A stretch of DNA of 12,361 bases. Source: Candidatus Alectryobacillus merdavium. Lineage in GTDB: Bacteria; Bacillota_I; Bacilli_A; RFN20; CAG-826. Position numbers and translations under genes: made by a program. The notes under the pieces were generated by a model. That model worked only from the letters and a program-made list of their open reading frames with translations. It ran no database searches and was not told where the DNA came from. Position 1 is the first letter of the stretch; the number at the start of each line of letters is the position of its first letter. Positions 7,067 through 12,361 of the stretch are shown one piece after another. The stretch lies in NCBI GenBank assembly GCA_017694735.1, contig JADIMN010000083.1, positions 1 through 12,361 on the forward strand, written 5' to 3'.

Positions 7067-7360
7067 TTATTTATCCTCTTTAACTTTTTTAGCAGATTTT
7101 TTTGAATTATTATATTTTTCAATAATTCCTTTTGATGATAATAAACTTTTTACTGTGTCACTTGGTGTAGCGCCATTATTTAACCAATATAAAGCTTTTT
7201 CTTCATCAATAACTAATGATTTTTTACCAACACTTGGATCATATCTACCAATTAATTCAATGTATCTTTTATCTCTTGCAAAATGGGAATCTGCAACTAC
7301 AATTCTATAGAAAGGATCTTCGTGTCTACCAATTCTTGTTAATCTAATTTTAACTGACAT
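7067..7360 (-). CDS. rpsP: Small ribosomal subunit protein bS16
   Basis: bS16 is a primary-binding protein of the 30S subunit that helps fold the 5' and central 16S rRNA domains. From the ATG at 7360 the protein is 97 residues and begins MSVKIRLTRIG, matching the family N-terminus. PFYRIVVADSHFARD (16-30), ELIGRYDP (35-42) and a lysine-rich tail complete the match. An in-frame TTG at 7375 would add five residues, but it overlaps the GGAGG ribosome binding site (7369-7373) and is rejected. The gene has a consensus promoter on the minus strand (7384-7412) and leads khpA, rimM and trmD. In most Firmicutes rpsP lies downstream of ffh on the same strand; here it points towards ffh. Confidence 0.96.
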   Translation of the reverse strand: MSVKIRLTRIGRHEDPFYRIVVADSHFARDKRYIELIGRYDPSVGKKSLVIDEEKALYWLNNGATPSDTVKSLLSSKGIIEKYNNSKKSAKKVKEDK

Positions 7361-7368
7361 TCTTTTTT

Positions 7369-7373
7369 CCTCC
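7369..7373 (-). promoter_or_regulatory. Ribosome binding site that fixes the rpsP start
   Basis: On the minus strand GGAGG lies 8 bases before the ATG at 7360. The alternative TTG start at 7375 would sit upstream of or within this site, so the ATG is the better start. Confidence 0.85.
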
Positions 7374-7383
7374 AAACAGCTAT

Positions 7384-7412
7384 ATTATAGATAAATATAG
7401 TAAACGTGTCAA
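7384..7412 (-). promoter_or_regulatory. Consensus sigma-A promoter of rpsP-khpA-rimM-trmD
   Basis: Read on the minus strand: TTGACA (7412-7407), a 17-base spacer, then TATAAT (7389-7384). Both boxes and the spacing match the vegetative consensus exactly. The predicted transcript start is about 7377, leaving a leader of about 17 bases that contains the GGAGG site. The -35 box is overlapped by the inverted repeat at 7408-7427. Confidence 0.9.
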
Positions 7413-7427
7413 GTAAAAATACTTGAC
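7408..7427. repeat. Inverted repeat over the rpsP -35 box
   Basis: Perfect 8-bp arms GTCAAGTA and TACTTGAC are separated by AAAA. The left arm shares five bases with the rpsP -35 box on the minus strand. It lies between the divergent rpsP and rplS promoters, so it could be an operator or a DNA-shape element; a chance origin is possible. It would not be in either main transcript as predicted. Confidence 0.6.
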
Positions 7428-7448
7428 GTCTATTTATTATTCTTTTTA

Positions 7449-7477
7449 TTTACACTTTTATTAAAAAGTGATATTAT
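7449..7477 (+). promoter_or_regulatory. Promoter of rplS with extended -10
   Basis: TTTACA (7449-7454), a 17-base spacer, and TATTAT (7472-7477) preceded by TGA give a good sigma-A promoter with extended -10. The predicted transcript start is near 7483-7484, at the foot of the leader RNA stem. It runs divergently from the rpsP promoter. Confidence 0.75.
7453..7470. repeat. Inverted repeat within the rplS promoter spacer
   Basis: CACTTTT and AAAAGTG (7 bp each) surround a 4-base centre and fill almost the whole gap between the -35 and -10 boxes of the rplS promoter. Position suggests a possible operator, but A/T-rich spacers produce such repeats by chance fairly often. Confidence 0.45.
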
Positions 7478-7527
7478 ATATAAGCGTTTGCTGCAGCTAT
7501 TCCGCTTTAAGTAAATCACGCTTATAT
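7478..7527 (+). promoter_or_regulatory. Probable L19 ribosomal protein leader RNA
   Basis: The untranslated region before rplS folds into a stem of nine pairs, ATATAAGCG (7478-7486) with CGCTTATAT (7519-7527); the promoter prediction implies that only its inner part may be transcribed. Inside, TTTGC (7487-7491) can pair with GTAAA (7511-7515), and AGC (7495-7497) with GCT (7504-7506) around TATTCC. The unpaired core with TTCCGCT and AGTAAATCAC resembles, from memory, the L19 leader that regulates rplS in Bacillus and relatives. Binding of L19 to shut down its own synthesis is inferred from that family. A covariance search with the Rfam L19_leader model would decide it. Confidence 0.68.
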
Positions 7528-7529
7528 GA

Positions 7530-7554
7530 ATAGACTAAGAAAATATAGACTAAG
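7530..7554 (+). repeat. Tandem 10-base direct repeat next to the rplS ribosome binding site
   Basis: ATAGACTAAG occurs at 7530-7539 and again at 7545-7554, a 15-base period, between the leader stem and the start codon. The second copy runs straight into GAGG and so forms part of the rplS Shine-Dalgarno sequence; the first copy lacks GGAGG. Confidence 0.75.
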
Positions 7555-7559
7555 GAGGT
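7552..7559 (+). promoter_or_regulatory. Strong ribosome binding site of rplS
   Basis: AAGGAGGT is a near-perfect Shine-Dalgarno sequence 9 bases before the ATG at 7569. The in-frame TTG at 7563 is only 3 bases away, too close, so the ATG is chosen. Confidence 0.85.
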
Positions 7560-7568
7560 AAATTGATT

Positions 7569-7922
7569 ATGAATACAAACTTAATTAATGAAATTACCGC
7601 CACTCAATTAAAAAATGATATTCCACAATTTAAAAGTGGTGACACTGTTAAAGTTGGGGTAAGAATCATTGAAAACGGCAAAGAGAGAATTCAAGTTTTC
7701 CAAGGCGTTGTTATGGAAAGAAGAGGACATGGTGTTAGTGAAACATTCACTGTTCGTAAAATTTCTGCTAATGCAATTGGAGTTGAAAGAACTTGGTCAC
7801 TTCATTCTCCATCAATTGCTAAAATTGAATTGGTAAAAAGAGGTAAAGTTAGAAGAAATAAGATTTATTATCTCAGACAAAGAAGTGGTAAATCTGCAAG
7901 AATTAAAGAAATTCTTAAATAA
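7569..7922 (+). CDS. rplS: Large ribosomal subunit protein bL19
   Basis: bL19 lies at the interface of the 50S and 30S subunits. The 117-residue length is typical. Diagnostic blocks are FKSGDTVKVGVRI (21-33), VFQGVVMERRG (43-53), GVERTW (71-76), HSPSI (79-83), RGKVRR (91-96) and YYLRQRSGKSARIKE (100-114). It has its own promoter, a probable L19 leader RNA and a strong terminator, so it appears to be a single-gene, self-regulated unit. In most Firmicutes trmD precedes rplS on the same strand; here the rpsP-trmD block is on the other strand and points away from rplS. Confidence 0.97.
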   Translation: MNTNLINEITATQLKNDIPQFKSGDTVKVGVRIIENGKERIQVFQGVVMERRGHGVSETFTVRKISANAIGVERTWSLHSPSIAKIELVKRGKVRRNKIYYLRQRSGKSARIKEILK

Positions 7923-7932
7923 AAGTGATATT

Positions 7933-7964
7933 AAAAAGAAGATATTAAAATTATCTTCTTTTTT
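7933..7964 (+). terminator. Intrinsic terminator after rplS
   Basis: A perfect 12-bp stem, AAAAAGAAGATA (7933-7944) with TATCTTCTTTTT (7952-7963), closes a 7-base loop and ends in a T-run. It follows the rplS stop by ten bases and separates rplS from rbgA. Confidence 0.82.
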
Positions 7965-7973
7965 ATTTATAAT
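7945..7973 (+). promoter_or_regulatory. Possible promoter of rbgA giving a very short leader
   Basis: TTAAAA (7945-7950, 4 of 6 matches), a 17-base spacer and a perfect TATAAT (7968-7973) overlap the rplS terminator. The expected transcript start at 7979-7980 is only 3-4 bases before the rbgA ATG, and there is no Shine-Dalgarno sequence. If true, rbgA mRNA would be almost leaderless; readthrough from rplS is the alternative. Confidence 0.4.
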
Positions 7974-7982
7974 AATAAAGAT

Positions 7983-8846
7983 ATGGAACAACAAAAGAAT
8001 ATTCATTGGTTTCCAGGCCACATGAAGAAAGCTCTGAATGAAATTTCAGAAAAAATTAAATTAATAGATTTAGTAATTGAAATATTAGATGCAAGAGCAC
8101 CTTTTTCAACTCATAATAAGTATTTAGATTCTCTTACACAAAATAAATCAAAGTTAGTCATATTTAATAAAATCGATATTGCAAATGAGCAAAAACTCAA
8201 CGAATATATTAAAAATAGTGAAATTATTGGAGAACAAAACTATATTCTTTCTTCTATAAAAGATGCTTCATTTTATTCAAAATTACTTGCAAAACTCAAC
8301 TATTTTTATAATTTAATTAATGAAAAAAATGTAAAAAAAGGTTTAAAACCACAACCAATTAAAATTTTAGTCTGTGGTATTCCAAATGTTGGGAAATCTA
8401 GTCTAATTAATTTTTTATCAAAGAAATCTTCGGCAGGCGTAGAAAATAAACCAGGATTTACAAAAGGACAAAAGTGGATTAGAGTTAGCGAAAAATATTA
8501 TTTTCTTGATACTCCTGGAATACTTCCTAGTAATTATGAAGATAAAAATTATGCAAGAAATGTAGCGCTTTTAGGATCAATTAAACAAGATATATTGCCT
8601 AATAGTGAATTATGTGAATACGCACTTAACTATATAAAAGAGAATTTATATCTTGAATTTAAAAATTATTACAAATTAGATTGTGATATAAGTGGTGAGA
8701 CTGATAACAACATTTTGATTGAGTTAATATGTAAAAAAAGAGGGTTTTTGCAACAAAATTCTCAATTTGACATTGAAAGATGCGAGTTGACAATACTTAA
8801 CGATTTTAAAAATGGTTTGATTGGGAAAATATTTTTAGATGCTTGA
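7983..8846 (+). CDS. rbgA: Ribosome biogenesis GTPase RbgA (YlqF)
   Basis: RbgA is a circularly permuted GTPase needed for a late step of 50S subunit assembly in Firmicutes. The 287-residue protein shows the permuted motif order: G4 NKID (62-65), G5 SSI (90-92), G1 GIPNVGKSS (132-140), a GFTKGQ switch (158-163) and G3 DTPG (176-179). The N-terminal HWFPGHMKKA (8-17) is the family hallmark, and a C-terminal helical RNA-binding region follows. The start at 7983 gives the expected short N-terminus but has no clear ribosome binding site. The gene ends in TGA and overlaps rnhB by eight bases, as in the rbgA-rnhB pair of Bacillus. Confidence 0.95.
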   Translation: MEQQKNIHWFPGHMKKALNEISEKIKLIDLVIEILDARAPFSTHNKYLDSLTQNKSKLVIFNKIDIANEQKLNEYIKNSEIIGEQNYILSSIKDASFYSKLLAKLNYFYNLINEKNVKKGLKPQPIKILVCGIPNVGKSSLINFLSKKSSAGVENKPGFTKGQKWIRVSEKYYFLDTPGILPSNYEDKNYARNVALLGSIKQDILPNSELCEYALNYIKENLYLEFKNYYKLDCDISGETDNNILIELICKKRGFLQQNSQFDIERCELTILNDFKNGLIGKIFLDA

Positions 8847-9450
8847 ATTAGAAAATAAATTTTATAGTAATGAAATTAATTTGATTGCTGGTTGTGATGA
8901 GGCAGGCAGAGGTCCAATTGCGGGACCTCTTGTTGTTGCAGCATGTGTTTTACCAAGAGACTTTAATAGTGAACTTATAAATGATTCAAAAAAATTAATG
9001 CCTAGAAAAAGAGAGAAAGTTTTTAATTTAATTATTGAAAATGCAATAGATTATTCAATTGAAATTGTCAGTGTTTTTGATATAGATAAAGAAGCAAATA
9101 TCTATCAAACAACAAAGAAAGCAATGATAAAGTGCTTTAAAAGCTTGAAACGCCATGTAGATTTATATTTAAGTGATGCAATGCCAATGGATGATATAAA
9201 TGAAAAGAAAGTTATATCAATTATAAAGGGGGATAGTAAATCAAAAAATATTGCAGCAGCTTCAATTTTAGCAAAAGTTACAAGAGATAGAATAATGGAT
9301 GAAATTAGTGAAAAGTATCCAGAGTATTTATTTAATAAGCACAAAGGATATTACACTCTCAAACATAAAGAAGCTCTTTTAAAATATGGCCCAGTTGAAG
9401 GAATACATAGAAAATCTTACGAACCTATAAAAAGTTTTTTAGAAAAATAG
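8839..9450 (+). CDS. rnhB: Ribonuclease HII
   Basis: RNase HII removes single ribonucleotides and RNA-DNA hybrids from DNA. The 203-residue product has GCDEAGRGPIAGP (18-30) with catalytic D20 and E21 and the GRG (23-25) substrate-sensing motif, LSDAM with D113, and KGDSKSKNIAAASILAKVTRD (from 130) with D132, so the four active-site acids appear present. HKGYYTLKHK (168-177) fits the type II C-terminal region. RNase HIII lacks this arrangement and has an extra N-terminal domain. The start overlaps the end of rbgA; the nearest G-rich stretch (TTGGGAAAA) is too far for a good ribosome binding site, so translation is probably coupled to rbgA. A hairpin that also reaches the dprA ribosome binding site begins just after its stop. 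Confidence 0.95.
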   Translation: MLELENKFYSNEINLIAGCDEAGRGPIAGPLVVAACVLPRDFNSELINDSKKLMPRKREKVFNLIIENAIDYSIEIVSVFDIDKEANIYQTTKKAMIKCFKSLKRHVDLYLSDAMPMDDINEKKVISIIKGDSKSKNIAAASILAKVTRDRIMDEISEKYPEYLFNKHKGYYTLKHKEALLKYGPVEGIHRKSYEPIKSFLEK

Positions 9451-9488
9451 AAAAATATCTACGACTTATTTATAAAGGAGATATTTTT
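9451..9488 (+). promoter_or_regulatory. Hairpin spanning the dprA ribosome binding site
   Basis: AAAAATATCT (9451-9460) is perfectly complementary to AGATATTTTT (9479-9488). CTT (9465-9467) can further pair with AAG (9475-9477). The dprA Shine-Dalgarno sequence AAGGAG (9475-9480) would then be largely paired. The T-rich right arm could alternatively act as a poor terminator for rnhB, but the 18-base loop is large. Structure is seen; function is inference. Confidence 0.45.
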
Positions 9489-9490
9489 TT

Positions 9491-10270
9491 ATGGAAGGAA
9501 GAGATATATTGTTGTACTTGGCTTTAAAGTATAACGGCAATTGGGATGCCATGTATAATGCAATAAAACAAAAAGAAGATTTGCCAAAAAATCTAGATAT
9601 TGAAAAAATTAAGGAAGATATTAAGTGTAATTATGTTACTCTTATTGATAGTGACTATCCTGAATGTTTGAAACCAATTTATAAGCCACCTTTTATTCTT
9701 TTTTATTATGGTGATTTAAATTTAATTAAAAATTATCGTCGTAATTTATCTGTTGTTGGAACTAGAGAACCTAGCAAATATGGAGAAGAAGTTACAAAAA
9801 ACTTAGTAGAGGGAGTTTGTGATCATTTTAATATTGTCAGTGGATTTGCGAATGGTATAGATTCAATTGCACATAAAACATGCATTGAAAATGGAGGAAA
9901 AACAATAGCTGTTTTAGGTTGTGGAATTGATAGGTGTTATCCTAATTCGAATTATAAAATATATGATGAAATTAAAAATAATCATTTATTAATTTCTGAA
10001 TATCCTTGTAAAGTTGATCCTAATAAAGATAACTTTCCTTTTAGAAATAGATTAGTAGCAGCTTTTAGTAAGGCTTTACTAGTAATTGAGGGAGGAATAA
10101 AAAGTGGAACTTCTATCACTGCAAACTATGCTTTAAATTATGGAAGGGAGGTTTTAGCTGTTCCAACACGAATTGATAAAGATTCAATTTGTAATAATTT
10201 AATTAAAGATGGAGCAGATCTTATTAGAAATAAGGAAGATATTCTAAAATATTATGAATATTATTCATAA
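9491..10270 (+). CDS. dprA: DNA-processing protein DprA (Smf)
   Basis: DprA binds incoming single-stranded DNA during natural transformation and loads RecA; it is also conserved in bacteria not known to be competent. The 259-residue protein contains the Rossmann-like core: VVGTREPSKYG (88-98), SGFANGIDSIAH (117-128), TIAVLGCGIDRCYP (138-151), FPFRNR (182-187), EGGIKSGTSITA (200-211) and GREVLAVP (218-225). The sequence ends soon after the core, so the C-terminal winged-helix domain found in many longer homologues is absent; the N-terminal region before the core is short. AAGGAG (9475-9480) lies 10 bases before the ATG. No other competence genes are in the window. Its place before topA matches smf-topA in Bacillus, whose sucC and sucD, which precede smf there, are missing. 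Confidence 0.93.
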   Translation: MEGRDILLYLALKYNGNWDAMYNAIKQKEDLPKNLDIEKIKEDIKCNYVTLIDSDYPECLKPIYKPPFILFYYGDLNLIKNYRRNLSVVGTREPSKYGEEVTKNLVEGVCDHFNIVSGFANGIDSIAHKTCIENGGKTIAVLGCGIDRCYPNSNYKIYDEIKNNHLLISEYPCKVDPNKDNFPFRNRLVAAFSKALLVIEGGIKSGTSITANYALNYGREVLAVPTRIDKDSICNNLIKDGADLIRNKEDILKYYEYYS

Positions 10271-10279
10271 AAGAAATGT

Positions 10280-10308
10280 TTGAAACTTATTATTTGTATT
10301 TTTATGAA
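10280..10308 (+). promoter_or_regulatory. Possible promoter of topA
   Basis: TTGAAA (10280-10285), a 17-base spacer and TATGAA (10303-10308, 4 of 6) lie in the 70-base gap between dprA and topA. The -10 match is modest and the surroundings are A/T-rich, so this is a weak call. No terminator is visible in the gap, so cotranscription with dprA remains possible. Confidence 0.3.
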
Positions 10309-10340
10309 ATTTAATTTAAAGTAATAAAGCGTAGATTATT

Positions 10341-12314
10341 ATGAAATTAGTTATTGTTGAATCTCCAACCAAAACACATACCCTTAAAAGATACTTAGGT
10401 GATGAGTATGAAGTTTTGGCTTCAAAAGGACACATTAGAGATCTTGCTATAAGAGGACATAACGGATATGGAGTTGATGTAGCAAATAATTTTAATGCTA
10501 CTTATGAAGTAAAAGAAGATAGTAAAAAAATTGTAAATGAGCTAAAAAAAGCAGCAAAAAAATCAGATGAAGTTATACTTGCAACCGACCCTGATAGAGA
10601 GGGAGAAGCAATTGCTTGGCATTTAGCTAAAGTTTTGGATTTAGATATAAACACAACTAAAAGATTAGAATTTCATGAAATTACAAGAGATTCAATTACT
10701 CAAGCTATACAAGAACCTCGTACAATTGATTTAAATTTAGTTTTAAGTCAAGAAACTAGAAGAATTATTGATAGAATTATTGGTTTTGATTTATCAAAAA
10801 TTACTCAAAAGTATATTAAATCAAAATCTGCTGGACGTGTTCAATCTGTTACTTTGAGTTTAATCTGTAAACATGAACTTGAAATTCAAAACTTTGTTCC
10901 ACAAAAGTACTATTCAATATCTGTGACTTTAGATAATTTAAAGTATTCTGTATCAATTGATGAATATAATGGAAAAAAGATTGATAAAATAACTGATGAG
11001 AGTTTAGCAAAAGAAATATTTAATGATATTGGAAATTCTTTAGTAGTTAAAAATATTGAAATAAAAGAACGTAGTGTAAAATCAAAGGAACCTTTTACAA
11101 CTTCAACATTGCAACAAGAAGCATTTAATAGATTTGGATTTTCTACAAAAGAAACATCTTTAATTGCACAAAAATTATATGAAGGTGTTAATACTCCAGA
11201 TGGTTTAGTTGGTTTAATTACATATATGAGAACTGATTCTACAAAGCTATCAACTTCATATATAAATAGAGCTAAAAATTATATTAATGAATTTTATGGA
11301 GAAAAATATTTTAGCGGTGAAAAAAGTGTCAAACATGTTCAAAATGCTCAAGAAGCACATGAAGCTATTAGACCAACCTCTAATCATAGAACTCCTGATT
11401 CTTTAAAAGAATACTTATCTAAAAAAGAATATCAATTATATAAATTAATTTATTCAAGAGCTCAAGCAAGTTTAATGTCAGATATGATATTACAATCTCA
11501 AGTAATAACATTATCAAGCAACAAGACGACTTTTAAACTTGAAGGTTCTCTAGTTTTATTTGATGGCTATAGCAAAGTTTACGAAGAAAAAAGAGAAAAG
11601 CCAAATCTTAGTAAAATTAAACTTGGTGATGAGTTTAAAGTTCTTGATAAGAAACTTGAAGAAGATTTTACAAAAGCGCCTCCAAGATATAGTGAAGCTA
11701 AAGTAGTAAAATTAATGGAAGAAGAGGGAATTGGAAGACCTTCTACATATTCTGCTACTATACAAATATTGCTTCAAAGAGATTATGTAACTAGCAAAAA
11801 AGGGATTTTACAACCAACTGAACAAGGTATGTTAACAGCTGAATTTTTAGAAAAGAATTTCAGTGATTTTGTTAATGCATCTTATACAGCAAAAATGGAA
11901 AAAGATTTAGATAATATAGAAGCCGGATCTTCATCTAGAATTAACATTCTTTCTGGATTTTACAATGAATTTGAAAATGAAATCACTAATTTTAAAAATT
12001 CACCAAAGTTTTTACCAGATAAAAAAGAACCAGAAAAAACTGGAGAAAAGTGTCCATTATGTGGTGGGGATTTAGTTAAGAGAAAATCAAAATATGGTGA
12101 ATTTGTTGGCTGTATAAATTATCCAAGTTGTAGATATATAAAACCAACAGAGAAAGTTAAAAAAGAAGTCGAATTTGTTGGTCGAAAATGTCCTCAATGT
12201 GGTGGTGAACTTGTTTATAGAGAAGGAAAAAAAGGAAAATTTATAGCTTGCAATAATTTCCCAAAATGTAGATACATAGAAGCTCTTAAAGAAGATAATG
12301 AAAAAACAAATTAA
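10341..12314 (+). CDS. topA: DNA topoisomerase I (type IA)
   Basis: TopA relaxes negative supercoils by a single-strand passage mechanism. The 657-residue protein starts with the Toprim domain (KLVIVESPTK, E8; ATDPDREGEA at 81-90 with D83 and D85), followed by the cleavage domain with the active tyrosine Y295 in ITYMRTDSTKLS. SAGRVQS (163-169) and EEGIGRPSTY (461-470) are further family blocks. The C-terminus has two four-cysteine zinc ribbons: C571, C574, C591, C597 and C617, C620, C637, C643. Domain order rules out TopB (topoisomerase III). The start has no obvious Shine-Dalgarno sequence. The last 17 bases overlap the trmFO start in another frame, matching the topA-trmFO pair of Bacillus. 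Confidence 0.97.
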   Translation: MKLVIVESPTKTHTLKRYLGDEYEVLASKGHIRDLAIRGHNGYGVDVANNFNATYEVKEDSKKIVNELKKAAKKSDEVILATDPDREGEAIAWHLAKVLDLDINTTKRLEFHEITRDSITQAIQEPRTIDLNLVLSQETRRIIDRIIGFDLSKITQKYIKSKSAGRVQSVTLSLICKHELEIQNFVPQKYYSISVTLDNLKYSVSIDEYNGKKIDKITDESLAKEIFNDIGNSLVVKNIEIKERSVKSKEPFTTSTLQQEAFNRFGFSTKETSLIAQKLYEGVNTPDGLVGLITYMRTDSTKLSTSYINRAKNYINEFYGEKYFSGEKSVKHVQNAQEAHEAIRPTSNHRTPDSLKEYLSKKEYQLYKLIYSRAQASLMSDMILQSQVITLSSNKTTFKLEGSLVLFDGYSKVYEEKREKPNLSKIKLGDEFKVLDKKLEEDFTKAPPRYSEAKVVKLMEEEGIGRPSTYSATIQILLQRDYVTSKKGILQPTEQGMLTAEFLEKNFSDFVNASYTAKMEKDLDNIEAGSSSRINILSGFYNEFENEITNFKNSPKFLPDKKEPEKTGEKCPLCGGDLVKRKSKYGEFVGCINYPSCRYIKPTEKVKKEVEFVGRKCPQCGGELVYREGKKGKFIACNNFPKCRYIEALKEDNEKTN

Positions 12315-12361
12315 TATAATTGGAGCTGGCTTGGCTGGTTGTGAAGCCGCTAATTTTCTAG
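12298..12361 (+). CDS. trmFO: TrmFO, folate-dependent tRNA U54 methyltransferase, N-terminus only
   Basis: The reading frame starts at the ATG inside the end of topA and runs open to the window edge, giving 21 codons. The product begins MKKQINIIGAGLAGCEAANF, an FAD-binding beta-strand and GxGxxG loop, and IGAGLAGxEAA is the usual TrmFO (Gid) N-terminus. TrmFO makes 5-methyluridine at position 54 of tRNA with methylene-tetrahydrofolate and FAD. topA-trmFO is a conserved pair in Firmicutes, which supports the call; another FAD enzyme such as MnmG shares the motif but not this context. Only a weak AAAGAAG precedes the start, so coupling to topA is likely. Confidence 0.82.
   Translation, partial: MKKQINIIGAGLAGCEAANFL

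Noticed and set aside
7361..7375. TTG at 7375 (minus strand) as the rpsP start
   Set aside because: It overlaps the GGAGG ribosome binding site, and bS16 proteins start at the downstream Met in MSVKIRL.
7423..7451. Second plus-strand promoter using TTGACG at 7423-7428
   Set aside because: No acceptable -10 box lies 16-18 bases downstream. The box is explained as the right arm of the inverted repeat at 7408-7427.
7361..7568. A small gene or tRNA in the rpsP-rplS gap
   Set aside because: I see no cloverleaf, no open frame with a ribosome binding site, and the region is accounted for by two promoters and the leader RNA.
7464..7933. 13-base direct repeat AAAAGTGATATTA at 7464-7476 and 7921-7933, flanking rplS
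   Set aside because: At this base composition several exact 13-mers are expected by chance in 12 kb. There are no mobile-element features and rplS is in its expected place.
7812..8021. Minus-strand open frame of 69 codons over the rplS end and rbgA start
   Set aside because: It lies over the conserved C-terminus of bL19, the rplS terminator and the rbgA N-terminus, has no family match that I recognise, and has a composition typical of an antisense shadow.
9105..9344. Minus-strand open frame of 79 codons inside rnhB
   Set aside because: It lies wholly inside rnhB with conserved RNase HII motifs on the other strand. Its hydrophobic look comes from reverse-complementing A-rich codons.
1..12361. 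Mycoplasma-type code with TGA as Trp
   Set aside because: All conserved Trp positions that I inspected use TGG, and rimM and rbgA end at TGA at the normal family length and at operon overlaps.
1..12361. CRISPR array, insertion sequence, toxin-antitoxin or defence genes
   Set aside because: No regularly spaced repeats, transposase motifs or terminal repeats were seen, and every long frame is a recognised housekeeping gene.

Overview
The window is a compact, AT-rich stretch of housekeeping genes from a low-GC Gram-positive-type bacterium (Bacilli-related, possibly an uncultured reduced-genome lineage near Erysipelotrichales, RF39 or Acholeplasma; this placement is inference). The order follows, in compressed form, the region known from Bacillus subtilis around yloV-plsX-rnc-smc-ftsY-ylxM-ffh-rpsP-ylqC-rimM-trmD-rplS-ylqF-rnhB and smf-topA-trmFO. 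Tryptophan is encoded by TGG at conserved positions. Two genes (rimM, rbgA) end in TGA at normal family lengths, so the standard bacterial code applies rather than the Mycoplasma code.

Layout. (1) 1-2039: the C-terminal part of fatty acid kinase subunit FakA, a hairpin terminator, then plsX behind its own extended -10 promoter. (2) 2026-5474: rnc, ftsY, ylxM and ffh follow plsX with overlaps or gaps of 1-2 bases, apparently as one operon that carries the protein parts of the signal recognition particle pathway. (3) 5479-7360, minus strand: rpsP-khpA-rimM-trmD, converging on ffh. (4) 7361-7568: a divergent control region with a consensus promoter for rpsP on the minus strand, and a promoter plus a probable L19 leader RNA for rplS on the plus strand. 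(5) 7569-9450: rplS, terminator, rbgA and rnhB (overlapping). (6) 9491-12361: dprA, topA and the first codons of trmFO.

The genes serve acyl-phosphate and phospholipid supply (FakA, PlsX), RNA processing (RNase III), membrane targeting (FtsY, YlxM, Ffh), ribosome build and tRNA modification (S16, KhpA, RimM, TrmD, L19, RbgA, TrmFO), and DNA maintenance (RNase HII, DprA, TopA).

I see no mobile element, CRISPR array, tRNA, rRNA, toxin or defence gene, and no wholly unknown gene, and I do not claim a new system. The points worth a second look are: the rpsP-trmD block is flipped relative to its usual orientation; smc, acpP/fab genes and recG are missing from their usual slots; a terminator hairpin covers the khpA stop codon in front of a rimM lacking a Shine-Dalgarno sequence; rbgA may be near-leaderless; TrmD has Glu where the catalytic Asp is expected; and the rpsP/rplS control region holds two inverted repeats and a short direct repeat. 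No gene-free stretch exceeds 300 bases.
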